A stretch of 34,623 nucleotides of DNA, taken from positions 1-34,623 of the forward strand of contig JASMAS010000095.1 of the NCBI GenBank assembly GCA_030754235.1. The letters are read 5' to 3'. Each line of letters starts with the position of its first letter. Positions within the stretch are counted from its first letter, which is position 1. The stretch is from Litorilituus sp. Lineage in GTDB: Bacteria; Pseudomonadota; Gammaproteobacteria; Enterobacterales; Alteromonadaceae. Below, in pieces: positions 9,169 through 17,249 of this stretch. Made by a program: the position numbers and the translations under genes. Under the pieces are notes generated by a model. That model saw only the letters and a program-made list of their open reading frames with translations. It was not told where the DNA came from and ran no database searches.

Positions 9169-9741
9169 TACATTTAAACCGTGGTACTTTAGTAGTGAAA
9201 CTAATTTAATTAGCGGTAAACCAATTAAGGTATTAGGATCATCTCCTTCTAGCTTTTTAAATAAGCATATGCCCAAACCTTCACTCTTAAAACTACCAGC
9301 ACAGTTATAAGGTTGCTCTGCCTTTAAATAGCTTACAATGTCTTGTTGACAAAGTTCATTAAAATGGACAGTAAAGGGAACCACAAGTGATTTACTGGTG
9401 TTAGCTTTACTGTCAAAGACACATAGGCCAGTATAAAAAACCACACTTTTATTACTAAATTTAGTCAGTTGTGCAATGCCGTTTTCAAAAGTATGCGGTT
9501 TACCTAATATTTCACCCTCACAAACGGCCACTTGATCAGAGCCTATAATTAAGGCGTTAGAAAAGTCACTCGCCACCGCTTGTGCCTTTTCTATGGCTAA
9601 GCGTTCAACTAAAGCCTGTGGCGTTTCATTTGCTAAGGGAGTTTCATCGATATTAGGTTTGGCGCATTGAAAGGGCAGGTTGAGTTTTTCTAAAATATTT
9701 CTACGAAACGGAGAAGTAGAGCCTAAAACTAAAGTTTTCAT
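9154..9741 (-). CDS. yceF: Maf-family 7-methyl-GTP pyrophosphatase
   Basis: 195 residues, Maf/Ham1 superfamily nucleotide pyrophosphatase that cleaves non-canonical nucleoside triphosphates. Seen here: the Maf opening LVLGSTSPFRRNIL, the SFK-like element in CAGSFKSEGLG, the catalytic aspartate in ALIIGSDQVAVCEG, and the terminal GLPLIKLVSLL. The context beside yceD-rpmF and the sequence GSTSPFRR point to the YceF (7-methyl-GTP) subfamily rather than the dTTP/UTP-specific YhdE. A good ribosome site (AAAGGAAC) lies 5 bases before the ATG. It is transcribed away from yceD, and its 3' end overlaps the HAD gene. Confidence 0.92.
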   Translation of the reverse strand: MKTLVLGSTSPFRRNILEKLNLPFQCAKPNIDETPLANETPQALVERLAIEKAQAVASDFSNALIIGSDQVAVCEGEILGKPHTFENGIAQLTKFSNKSVVFYTGLCVFDSKANTSKSLVVPFTVHFNELCQQDIVSYLKAEQPYNCAGSFKSEGLGICLFKKLEGDDPNTLIGLPLIKLVSLLKYHGLNVLAEQ

Positions 9742-9861
9742 GATGTTCCTTTAAAATGACTTATATATTCATTATTGGTGAACAAATAAGCAGAAATTAA
9801 TTATATACCTGCTATTATTGGGGCAATCTGTAGATTTTAAACGAAATAAGCTAATTTTCTT

Positions 9862-9899
9862 TTGACAGTTGCCTTTAGGGGCTTTATTATGCGCGCCTT
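9862..9899 (+). promoter_or_regulatory. Strong sigma70 promoter directly abutting the yceD start codon
   Basis: A consensus -35 TTGACA (9862-9867), 17-base spacer and -10 TATTAT (9885-9890) are followed by the discriminator GCGCGCC (9891-9897) and then TT before the ATG at 9900. The expected transcription start falls at 9896-9900, so the mRNA would have a leader of zero to a few bases. This is the best consensus promoter in the window. Confidence 0.8.
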
Positions 9900-10412
9900 A
9901 TGCAGAATCTTAAGCTTCCAATAACAATTAGTCCAACCCGAAGTGCGCAACGTAGACTTGTGTGCGAAGGTGTTTTTATGTTGTCGGAAATGACTAGACT
10001 GCTTGCTGTTAGCGAAAAGCGAAGCGAGCATGTTCAAGTTAGTGTTAAGTTTGATGTGGATGAACGTGGTTTGACTTTTTTGTCAGGTACAGCGTCGGCA
10101 TTAGTTGCATTAACTTGTCAGCGGTGTAATGAACTTTTTGATACCGAGCTAAAAGTAGATTTTATTTTTAGCCCTGCAAAAAATGAAGAAGCGGCTGAAA
10201 AAATTCCGTCATATTATGACGTGATTGAATTAGATGAAAATGGTGAAGTAAACTTGCGAGAACTAGTGGAAGAAGAACTAATACTTATGATTCCATTAAT
10301 TCCTCGGCACGAACTTAAAGATTGTTCAGCGGATGCTGACACTGTTTGGGGTGAACTGCCGGAAGAGCTTGAGAAACCGAATCCATTTGACGTATTAAAA
10401 CAACTCAAATAG
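9900..10412 (+). CDS. yceD: YceD (DUF177), 23S rRNA accumulation protein
   Basis: 170 residues. The N-terminus MQNLKLPITISPTRSAQRRL matches the E. coli YceD opening (MQKVKLPLTLDP-RTAQKRL), which fixes the start codon. The family core is visible: a CQRC motif in VALTCQRCNELF, then the acidic EVNLRELVEEELIL-PL-P block, and the GELPEELEKPNPFDVLKQLK tail. YceD is linked to 23S rRNA accumulation and is almost always encoded just before rpmF, as here (48 bases away). No ribosome-binding site exists, because the promoter runs up to the ATG; translation is probably leaderless. It leads the yceD-rpmF-plsX-fab operon. Confidence 0.95.
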   Translation: MQNLKLPITISPTRSAQRRLVCEGVFMLSEMTRLLAVSEKRSEHVQVSVKFDVDERGLTFLSGTASALVALTCQRCNELFDTELKVDFIFSPAKNEEAAEKIPSYYDVIELDENGEVNLRELVEEELILMIPLIPRHELKDCSADADTVWGELPEELEKPNPFDVLKQLK

Positions 10413-10460
10413 TTAAACAGCATAAAGCAACTTAACTAATAACCGATTTAGGAGTAACTC

Positions 10461-10631
10461 ATGGCAGTTCAAAAGAGCAAAAAGTCTCGTTCAAGACGTG
10501 GCATGCGCCGTTCACATGATGCTTTAACAGCAGAAAATTTATCAGTAGATCCAGTTTCAGGTGAAACTCACCGTCGTCACCATGTAACTGCAGATGGTTT
10601 CTACAAAGGCAATAAAGTAATCGCTAAATAA
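10461..10631 (+). CDS. rpmF: 50S ribosomal protein L32
   Basis: A 56-residue gene reading [20 protein letters not shown] at the start and [10 protein letters not shown] at the end, the typical bL32 sequence of gammaproteobacteria. A clear ribosome site (AGGAG) sits 6 bases before the ATG. As in most gammaproteobacteria the zinc-binding cysteines of some bL32 versions are absent; the centre has [11 protein letters not shown] instead. It lies between yceD and plsX, the usual order, coupling ribosome and phospholipid synthesis at the level of transcription. Confidence 0.97.
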   Translation: MAVQKSKKSRSRRGMRRSHDALTAENLSVDPVSGETHRRHHVTADGFYKGNKVIAK

Positions 10632-10669
10632 GCGCCTACTTTACGTCTTCTATTTAAAGCTTTATAAGC

Positions 10670-11716
10670 TTGAATAGTCAAAAAACGCTAACTTTAGCGT
10701 TAGATGTTATGGGGGGTGATAAAGGCCCCCTTATAACAATCCCCGCTGCAATAATGGCTGTTAACCATCTGCCTGGATTGCACCTTATTCTTTGTGGTGA
10801 TGAAAATATCATTGCAACAGAGTTAGCTCGATTAAATATTTCTGCACAAGATTTAGCCCAGCATAAACAGCTTTCAATTTTTTCAACGTCTCAGCTTGTC
10901 GAAATGGATGAAAAGCCCGCTGTTGCACTTCGTACTAAAAAAGATTCTTCGATGCGAAAAGCATTAGATCTCGTTCATGAAGGAAAAGCACAAGCTTGTG
11001 TTAGCGCTGGCAATACAGGAGCGTTATTATCAATGGCGCATTTTGTCTTAAAAACACTCCCAAGTGTTGAACGTCCAGCACTGATTTCTTCATTACCTAC
11101 TCATGACAGGAATAAGCATGTTTTTATGCTTGATTTAGGGGCTAATGTTTTTTGTGACTCACATGTTTTATATCAATTTGGTGTGATGGGGTCTGTGCTT
11201 GCACAACAGGTTGATAATATCGAAAACCCCCGTATCGCGTTACTTAATATGGGCGAGGAAGCGATAAAGGGAAGTGACCATATAAAACAGGCTGCACTTG
11301 AATTAAGTGAGAATAAAACAATTAATTATATTGGCTTTATTGAAGGTAATGATATTTTTTCAAATAAAGCTGATGTAATTGTTTGTGATGGTTTTGTTGG
11401 TAATGTTACCTTGAAAACTTGTGAGGGTGTTGCCCGTTTAGTGTATAAAAAATCTGAGAATATTTTTAATAAAAATATTGTGGTTAAATTATTAACAGCC
11501 ATGATAAAGCCAAGCTTAAAAAAATTATTTAAATCCATGAACCCCGACCAGTATAACGGTGCAAGTTTGATAGGATTGCGCGGTATCGTAGTTAAAAGTC
11601 ATGGTAATGCTAATGCTAATGCCTTTTTTTCAGCCATAGTTGAAGCCGTAAAAGAAGTCGAGAGACAAGTGCCTGAGAAAATTAAAAACTCATTAGAACA
11701 AGGATTATTGTCATAA
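10670..11716 (+). CDS. plsX: Phosphate acyltransferase PlsX
   Basis: 348 residues. PlsX converts acyl-ACP to acyl-phosphate for glycerol-3-phosphate acylation, at the membrane surface. Family blocks are plain: [12 protein letters not shown] at the start, [12 protein letters not shown] near 109-120, [39 protein letters not shown], and [15 protein letters not shown]. The start is TTG at 10670: the frame upstream closes with TAA at 10655 and the next ATG would remove the LALDV strand. No ribosome site is visible, and the TTG lies in a small hairpin (AAGCTT-TAT-AAGCTT), so translation is probably weak or depends on ribosomes leaving rpmF 38 bases upstream. It is followed by fabD, with no fabH between. 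Confidence 0.95.
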   Translation: MNSQKTLTLALDVMGGDKGPLITIPAAIMAVNHLPGLHLILCGDENIIATELARLNISAQDLAQHKQLSIFSTSQLVEMDEKPAVALRTKKDSSMRKALDLVHEGKAQACVSAGNTGALLSMAHFVLKTLPSVERPALISSLPTHDRNKHVFMLDLGANVFCDSHVLYQFGVMGSVLAQQVDNIENPRIALLNMGEEAIKGSDHIKQAALELSENKTINYIGFIEGNDIFSNKADVIVCDGFVGNVTLKTCEGVARLVYKKSENIFNKNIVVKLLTAMIKPSLKKLFKSMNPDQYNGASLIGLRGIVVKSHGNANANAFFSAIVEAVKEVERQVPEKIKNSLEQGLLS

Positions 11717-11766
11717 TAAATTGCGATGTTGCCAACACTATTTAGTAATTAAGAGAAAAAATAATA

Positions 11767-12720
11767 ATGGAAAATATATCCTTTCAAGATGATTTAGCCT
11801 TTGTCTTTCCTGGTCAAGGTTCACAAGCAGTCGCCATGTTAAGTGACTTCAGTGACAATGAGCTCGTTCATCACACTTTTAAAGAAGCATCGACTGCTTT
11901 AGGTTATGATCTATGGCAACTTGTTGCTCAAGGCCCTGTAGAACAGTTAAATCAAACTAATTATACCCAACCTGCTTTATTAACGGCTAGTGTTGCTTTA
12001 TGGCGTGTTTGGCAAGCTGAATCGACTGTTTTACCTTCAGTGCTTGCAGGTCACAGCTTAGGTGAGTATTCAGCCCTTGTTTGTGCAGGTGTTTTGTCGC
12101 TAATCGATGGCGTTAAACTCGTTGAAAAACGTGGTGAGTATATGCAAGCATGCGTTCCCTCAGGTATTGGCGCTATGGCAGCAGTTATTGGCCTTGATGA
12201 TCAAGCTATTATAGGTGCTTGTTCACAAGCACAAGAGAGTGAAGTTGTTTCTGCTGTTAACTTTAACTCACCAGGTCAAGTGGTGATTGCTGGTCACAGC
12301 GCTGCCGTGGAAAGAGCAGGGGTTCTTTGTAAAGAAGCCGGGGCTAAACGTGTACTCCCTTTACCGGTTAGTGTTCCCTCTCATTGTGCCTTAATGGCTG
12401 ATGCAGCGAAAAAATTAGCAGTTGATCTTGAACAAGTTATTTTTAAATCTCCTGAAATTAATATTGTGAACAATGTAAATGTAGCAATAGAAACTGATGA
12501 AGATGCTATTAAAGAGGCGCTTGTTAAACAATTATATAGCCCTGTTCGTTGGAGTGAAACTATCACTACGTTAGGTGAGCAAGGTATTACAAAAATGGTT
12601 GAAGTAGGTCCAGGCAAAGTATTGCAGGGCTTAGTTAAGCGCATTAATAAAGGTATTAGCTGTGTGTCATTTAATAACCAAGACACGTTAACTAAAGCGA
12701 AAGAGCTTACACAAGTTTAA
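11767..12720 (+). CDS. fabD: Malonyl-CoA:ACP transacylase FabD
   Basis: 317 residues. FabD loads malonyl groups from CoA onto ACP for fatty-acid elongation. It has the oxyanion/opening motif FVFPGQGSQ, the nucleophile S97 within GHSLGEYSAL, R122-type substrate contact in LVEKRGEYMQ, catalytic H206 in VPSHCALM, and the C-terminal VEVGPGKVLQGLVKRI motif. The N-terminus carries about eight extra residues compared with the E. coli protein (MENISFQDDLA before FVFPG), but the ATG follows an A-rich purine stretch and is the best start. It is part of the plsX-fabD-fabG run with 50- and 20-base gaps. Confidence 0.96.
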   Translation: MENISFQDDLAFVFPGQGSQAVAMLSDFSDNELVHHTFKEASTALGYDLWQLVAQGPVEQLNQTNYTQPALLTASVALWRVWQAESTVLPSVLAGHSLGEYSALVCAGVLSLIDGVKLVEKRGEYMQACVPSGIGAMAAVIGLDDQAIIGACSQAQESEVVSAVNFNSPGQVVIAGHSAAVERAGVLCKEAGAKRVLPLPVSVPSHCALMADAAKKLAVDLEQVIFKSPEINIVNNVNVAIETDEDAIKEALVKQLYSPVRWSETITTLGEQGITKMVEVGPGKVLQGLVKRINKGISCVSFNNQDTLTKAKELTQV

Positions 12721-12740
12721 TAGAATGAATAGGAAGTAAT

Positions 12741-13475
12741 ATGTTTTCATTAACAGGAAAAGTAGCACTAGTTACCGGTGCTAGCCGCGGTATTGGTAAA
12801 GGAATAGCAAGCCAACTACAAACCTTAGGTGCAACGGTCATTGGTACGGCAACTTCAGCGCACGGCGCTGAAAACATAGCGGCATATTTAGGTGATGGTA
12901 ATGGATTAGTTTTAAATGTCACCAGTGATGACTCAATAGCGGCTTTATTTTCAACAATTAAAGAACTTCATGGTGGTGTTGATATATTAGTAAATAACGC
13001 CGGCATAACCCGTGATAATTTATTTATGCGGATGAAAGATGATGAATGGCAAGACATCATTGATACCAATTTAACGTCCGTTTACAAAGTGAGTAAAGCG
13101 GCTATTCGTCCCATGATGAAAAAGCGTGCTGGTCGTATAATTAATATTGGTTCAGTTGTTGGCTCTATGGGTAATGCAGGACAAGTTAACTATGCAACTG
13201 CCAAAGCAGGCTTATTAGGTTTTACTAAATCTTTGGCACGTGAAATAGCTTCACGCGGTATTACCGTCAATACAGTTGCCCCAGGTTTTATCGATACTGA
13301 TATGACACAAACCTTAACTGATGAGCAAAAAGAAGGTATTTTTTCGCAGGTTCCTGCTAATCGTCTAGGTAAACCTGAAGAAATAGCCAGTACGGTTGCT
13401 TTTTTAGCCTCAGATTCGGCTGCTTATATCACCGGTGAAACTATTCATGTAAATGGTGGTATGTACATGGTGTAA
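12741..13475 (+). CDS. fabG: 3-oxoacyl-ACP reductase FabG
   Basis: 244 residues, the classic length. FabG reduces 3-oxoacyl-ACP with NADPH. Seen: the nucleotide-binding TGASRGIG near residues 12-19, the NNAG motif near 85-88, the catalytic triad S138, Y151 and K155 (INIGSVVGS and YATAKAG), and the terminal SAAYITGETIHVNGGMYMV segment. Good ribosome site (AGGAAG) before the ATG. Cotranscribed with fabD; acpP follows after 164 bases that contain separate promoters. Confidence 0.97.
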   Translation: MFSLTGKVALVTGASRGIGKGIASQLQTLGATVIGTATSAHGAENIAAYLGDGNGLVLNVTSDDSIAALFSTIKELHGGVDILVNNAGITRDNLFMRMKDDEWQDIIDTNLTSVYKVSKAAIRPMMKKRAGRIINIGSVVGSMGNAGQVNYATAKAGLLGFTKSLAREIASRGITVNTVAPGFIDTDMTQTLTDEQKEGIFSQVPANRLGKPEEIASTVAFLASDSAAYITGETIHVNGGMYMV

Positions 13476-13528
13476 GCCCCTTGAACAAAGGGTTTGCATT
13501 GTTTTTAATAAATTAATATAGCTTAGTC

Positions 13529-13545
13529 AACAGGTTAGACCACGA
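13529..13545. promoter_or_regulatory. Possible FadR-type operator upstream of acpP
   Basis: The 17-base stretch AACAGGTTAGACCACGA resembles the FadR consensus AACTGGTCNGACCAGTT at 11 of 16 fixed positions, including the GGT and GACC half-site cores. FadR activates several fatty-acid synthesis genes in enterobacteria. The site overlaps the -35 box of the first acpP promoter candidate. The right half is weak, so this is only a suggestion. Confidence 0.3.
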
Positions 13546-13602
13546 AAAAAATTAAAGTATAGGCTTGCATGGTGAGCAGTTGACGAATAAACTACATGCA
13601 AT
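13535..13602 (+). promoter_or_regulatory. acpP promoter region (two overlapping candidates, flanked by an inverted repeat)
   Basis: Candidate A has -35 TTAGAC (13535-13540), a 17-base spacer and -10 TATAGG (13558-13563). Candidate B has -35 TTGCAT (13565-13570), 17 bases and -10 TAAACT (13588-13593). Promoter B is flanked by the 7-base inverted repeat TTGCATG (13565-13571) / CATGCAA (13596-13602), which could be an operator or leader hairpin. A separate acpP promoter agrees with the high ACP level needed by cells. Confidence 0.5.
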
Positions 13603-13639
13603 TTGAAAATTTATACTTTCAGTAAGTAAAGGAAAAAAA

Positions 13640-13873
13640 ATGAGTACTATCGAAGAACGCGTAAAAAAAATCACTATTGAGCAATTAGGTGTTAGTGAAG
13701 CAGAAGTTAAAACAGATTCATCATTTGTAGATGATCTAGGTGCAGATTCATTAGACACAGTAGAATTAGTTATGGCGTTAGAAGAAGAATTTGATACTGA
13801 GATTCCTGACGAAGAAGCTGAAAAAATTACAACAGTTCAAGCGGCTATAGATTACGTTAACGCTAATCAGTAA
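13640..13873 (+). CDS. acpP: Acyl carrier protein
   Basis: 77 residues, standard size and strongly acidic. The phosphopantetheine attachment serine is S37 in [20 protein letters not shown]. It carries growing acyl chains for FabD, FabG, FabF and PlsX, all encoded around it. A good ribosome site (AAAGG) stands 8 bases before the ATG. Downstream a hairpin (TTACGTT/AACGTAA at about 13881-13898) and then a full rho-independent terminator separate it from fabF, so most transcripts should end here. Confidence 0.98.
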   Translation: MSTIEERVKKITIEQLGVSEAEVKTDSSFVDDLGADSLDTVELVMALEEEFDTEIPDEEAEKITTVQAAIDYVNANQ

Positions 13874-13914
13874 TTGTTGCTTACGTTGTCAAACGTAATG
13901 TAAAAATATAATCG

Positions 13915-13957
13915 AAAAAAGGCGGTATACTTAACATTTAAGTGACCGCTTTTTTTG
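13915..13957 (+). terminator. Rho-independent terminator between acpP and fabF
   Basis: A long stem GCGGT(AT)ACTTAA-CAT-TTAAGT(G)ACCGC spans 13922-13949, preceded by an A-run and followed by a run of eight T. Only 47 bases separate it from the fabF ATG, with no convincing promoter in between, so fabF is probably read by partial read-through. Confidence 0.85.
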
Positions 13958-14004
13958 TTTCTTCTTTTTAAACATCTTTTTTATTATTTAAGAGGTAAGA
14001 CACA

Positions 14005-15240
14005 ATGAGACGTGTTGTTGTTACCGGTCTTGGTATGCTTAGCCCACTGGGAAATACCCCTGAGGAAACTTGGGGAAATTTATTGCTAGGTAAAAGTGGC
14101 ATTAGTAATATTGAACATTTTGATATATCAGAGTACACCACTAAGTTTGCGGGTTTAGTCAAAGATTTTGATGCGCAAAATTATATGGAGAGAAAAGAAG
14201 CCAAAAAAATGGATCTTTTCATTCAGTATGGTGTTGCTGCTGGTGTGCAGGCAATCAAAGACTCTGGTCTTGAGGTTAATAGTGAAAATGCACCTCGCAT
14301 TGGCGTTGCTGTTGGCTCAGGTATTGGTGGCTTAGGTTTAATAGAACAAAACCATGAAAAAATGGTGAAAATGGGTAGTCCGAAAAGGCTGTCACCCTTT
14401 TTTGTGCCTTCAACCATCATCAATATGATTTCTGGTCACTTATCAATTATGTTTGGTTTGCAAGGGCCTAATATCTCCATTACCACTGCTTGTACAAGTG
14501 GTGTTCACAACATTGGCCATGCCGCTCGAATGATTGCTTATGGTGATGCTGATGCTATGGTTGCTGGTGGAGCTGAAAAAGCATCAACTCATTTAGGTAT
14601 GGGAGGCTTTGGTGCTGCAAGAGCTTTATCAAGGCGTAATGATGATCCACAATCTGCTTCTCGTCCTTGGGATAAAGACAGAGATGGTTTTGTTTTAGGC
14701 GATGGTGCTGGTGTTGTTGTTGTTGAAGAATACGAACATGCTAAAGCTCGTGGCGCAAAAATATACGCGGAATTAATCGGGTTTGGTATGAGTGGAGATG
14801 CTTATCACATGACGTCCCCACCTGCTGATGGTGCAGGTGCTGCTCGTGCGATGCAAAATGCGTTAAACGATGCCAAGATCACAGCTAGTCAAATTGGATA
14901 TATTAATGCTCACGGTACTTCTACACCGGCGGGCGATATTGCTGAAACTAATGCAGTAAAATCCATTTTTGGTGCAGATGCTTATAACGTGTTGATGGGG
15001 TCAACTAAATCAATGACTGGCCACTTACTAGGTGCCGCTGGTGCAATTGAAGCTATCTTTAGTGTTCAGGCTATTGCGCATAAAGCTGTCCCCCCAACCA
15101 TTAACTTAGACAACCCTGATGAAGGCTGTGATCTTGACTACATTCGCGGTGAGGCACGTGATGTGAATTTAGATTATGTCCTTTGTAATTCTTTTGGTTT
15201 TGGTGGAACGAACGGCTCATTAATTTTTAAAAAAATATAA
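14005..15240 (+). CDS. fabF: 3-oxoacyl-ACP synthase II FabF
   Basis: 411 residues. This elongating condensing enzyme (KASII) joins malonyl-ACP to acyl-ACP and in enterobacteria sets the temperature response of cis-vaccenate. Catalytic residues are at the family's canonical numbers: C163 in [11 protein letters not shown]303 in [12 protein letters not shown]335 and H340 in [14 protein letters not shown]; the gatekeeper loop GFGGTNGSL closes the protein. Ribosome site AAGAGG precedes the ATG. It lies after the acpP terminator and ends before its own terminator. Confidence 0.97.
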   Translation: MRRVVVTGLGMLSPLGNTPEETWGNLLLGKSGISNIEHFDISEYTTKFAGLVKDFDAQNYMERKEAKKMDLFIQYGVAAGVQAIKDSGLEVNSENAPRIGVAVGSGIGGLGLIEQNHEKMVKMGSPKRLSPFFVPSTIINMISGHLSIMFGLQGPNISITTACTSGVHNIGHAARMIAYGDADAMVAGGAEKASTHLGMGGFGAARALSRRNDDPQSASRPWDKDRDGFVLGDGAGVVVVEEYEHAKARGAKIYAELIGFGMSGDAYHMTSPPADGAGAARAMQNALNDAKITASQIGYINAHGTSTPAGDIAETNAVKSIFGADAYNVLMGSTKSMTGHLLGAAGAIEAIFSVQAIAHKAVPPTINLDNPDEGCDLDYIRGEARDVNLDYVLCNSFGFGGTNGSLIFKKI

Positions 15241-15272
15241 ATTAATTTAAAAAGCTTGAAATCAATAGATTA

Positions 15273-15315
15273 AGCCTGAATACTTAGCATCTTTGCAAAG
15301 ATTTCAGGCTTTTTT
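15273..15315 (+). terminator. Rho-independent terminator after fabF
   Basis: The outer stem AGCCTGAA (15273-15280) pairs with TTCAGGCT (15303-15310) and an inner palindrome ATCTTTGCAAAGAT extends the structure; a T6 run follows. It closes the fatty-acid gene block and separates it from pabC. Confidence 0.85.
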
Positions 15316-15353
15316 ATAGCCGTGTATTTATTGATAAGGGTTAATCATAATAT

Positions 15354-16163
15354 ATGCAGTTTTGTTTGGTTAATGGGATAGAGCAAAGCCATATTGATAT
15401 TGAAAGTCGTGGTTTTGCTTATGGTGATGGATTATTTACCACCGCTAAAATTTTAAAAGGCCAAGTTCAATATCTTACCTCGCATGTTGAGCGGTTAGTA
15501 TTAGGCTGTAAACAGCTTGGTATACTTGCACCACATCAACAGCAATTGCGTTATCAATTATCTGACATTGCAAAGAATTATTCCCTCGCTGTTTTAAAAG
15601 TTATTATTAGCGCTAAAAGTGGTGGGCGTGGTTATGCTCGTTCAAGCAGTCATGGTCACGATATCGTTATCATGGTGCATGATTATCCGATGTATTATGA
15701 TGAGCAGGCTAACTCTGGCTTTACACTTGGATTAAGTGCCCAACAAATAGGGATTAACCCTATGCTAAGTGGTTTAAAACACTTAAACCGGCTTGAGCAA
15801 GTGCTACTGCGGCAAGAACTGACTACTGTAGCTGTCGACGAGTTAGTCGTTACCAATGTCAATGGTGCTGTTATTGAAGCCATTAGTGCCAATTTATTTT
15901 GTTATATTAATCAATGTTGGCAGACTCCCAACGTTACTCAAAGTGGGGTTGATGGTATCATGCGCCAAGCCATACTGAGAAAAATTCCTGAGACTAAAGT
16001 CGCGGTGTTAACCCTTGAAAACCTTAAAACAGCACAATCAATATTTATTTGTAATAGTGTGATGGGCGTTATGCCTATTTCACAATTTATAGATAAAAAA
16101 TTATCCATAGAACCGGCATTGCTTGTGCGTAAAATAATGCTTGGAGAGGAGTATAATGTCTAG
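15354..16163 (+). CDS. pabC: Aminodeoxychorismate lyase PabC
   Basis: 269 residues, fold-type IV PLP enzyme that splits 4-amino-4-deoxychorismate into p-aminobenzoate and pyruvate for folate synthesis. Seen: the opening VNGIEQSHIDIESRGFAYGDGLF, the PLP-binding lysine K142 in LSGLKHLNRLEQV, the ANLF motif after EAIS, and the SVMGVMPI near the end. Length and neighbours (fabF before, mltG after) match the usual gammaproteobacterial order. The stop codon overlaps the start of mltG by 8 bases, so the two are translationally coupled. The start has only a weak ribosome site. Confidence 0.93.
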   Translation: MQFCLVNGIEQSHIDIESRGFAYGDGLFTTAKILKGQVQYLTSHVERLVLGCKQLGILAPHQQQLRYQLSDIAKNYSLAVLKVIISAKSGGRGYARSSSHGHDIVIMVHDYPMYYDEQANSGFTLGLSAQQIGINPMLSGLKHLNRLEQVLLRQELTTVAVDELVVTNVNGAVIEAISANLFCYINQCWQTPNVTQSGVDGIMRQAILRKIPETKVAVLTLENLKTAQSIFICNSVMGVMPISQFIDKKLSIEPALLVRKIMLGEEYNV

Positions 16164-17166
16164 CTCTGTATTAAAACAACTTGTCTTGGCGAGTATGGGT
16201 TTATTGCTTCTGGTTATTATTAGCTTTTTTATTGTACTAGAGCAGAAAATGCAAAAGCCTCTCCCTCTTACCCAGGCGCAGTTATTAACTGTTGATAAAG
16301 GTAGTTCACTAGGCTCTTTTGCGCGCAAACTTGTTAACAAAGGTTGGATCGATAATCGTTTTTGGCTTCGCGCCCATGCTCGTTTTAAGCCCAACGACGC
16401 AATAATCAAAGCGGGCACTTATCGAGTTACACCAAATACTAATTTACAAGATTTGTTAATGTTACTGGCTAGTGGTAAAGAGCATCAATTCTCGCTGACT
16501 TTTATTGAAGGCTCTACATTCTCGCAGTGGCTGACATTATTAAAAAAACAGCCACAATTAACTCAAATGCATGCAGATTTAACCACTAAAGAAATAGCAC
16601 AGCACTTAGGTATTGAACAAGAAAACCCAGAGGGTTGGTTTTTTCCTGAAACATATGCGTTTACACAAGGGACTTCTGCTTTACAGCTTCTCACGCGCGC
16701 GCACCATAAAATGAAAGATGTTTTACATAAGTTATGGCTGCAAAGAGCAGACAATTTACCTTACGAAACCCCTTTTCAGGCATTAATTATGGCATCGATT
16801 ATTGAAAAAGAAACTAGCCACCTTCCAGAGCAACCTCTGATAGCTTCAGTTTTTATTAATCGCTTAGCAAAAAAAATGCGTTTACAAACTGACCCAACTA
16901 TTATTTATGGTTTAGGTGATCGTTACCAAGGGGATATCACTTATGCACATAAAAGAGAAAAAACCGCATATAATACCTATAGAATAAACGGCTTACCACC
17001 TACACCTATCGCAATGCCCGGTGTTTCAGCCCTTAAAGCGGCATTAAATCCGACCTCAAGTGATTATTACTATTTTGTCAGTGATGGCAATGGTAAACAT
17101 GTTTTTAGTAGAACATTGGCTGAGCATAATAGTGCGGTAAGAAAATATTTGGCTAGCCAAAAATAA
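16156..17166 (+). CDS. mltG: Endolytic murein transglycosylase MltG
   Basis: 336 residues. MltG is an inner-membrane lytic transglycosylase that terminates nascent glycan strands. It begins with a short cytoplasmic part and a membrane helix (~9-29), followed by a LysM-like domain and the YceG fold; the catalytic glutamate is in MASIIEKETS (about E217). Family blocks GWFFPETYAF, RLQTDPTIIYGLG, YNTYRINGLPPTPIAMPG and YYYFVSDGNGKHVFS are present. I choose the ATG at 16156, because a ribosome site (GGAGAGGA) lies 6 bases before it; a TTG at 16141 in frame would put the ribosome site inside the gene. It overlaps pabC by 8 bases. Confidence 0.94.
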   Translation: MSSSVLKQLVLASMGLLLLVIISFFIVLEQKMQKPLPLTQAQLLTVDKGSSLGSFARKLVNKGWIDNRFWLRAHARFKPNDAIIKAGTYRVTPNTNLQDLLMLLASGKEHQFSLTFIEGSTFSQWLTLLKKQPQLTQMHADLTTKEIAQHLGIEQENPEGWFFPETYAFTQGTSALQLLTRAHHKMKDVLHKLWLQRADNLPYETPFQALIMASIIEKETSHLPEQPLIASVFINRLAKKMRLQTDPTIIYGLGDRYQGDITYAHKREKTAYNTYRINGLPPTPIAMPGVSALKAALNPTSSDYYYFVSDGNGKHVFSRTLAEHNSAVRKYLASQK

Positions 17167-17249
17167 AGCGTTGAATGTCTGTTACTTCGTTGTTAAAAAC
17201 TATATGATAGCTGAGAAATTTTAGGGTGGCATGATAAAATGAGAGCGTT

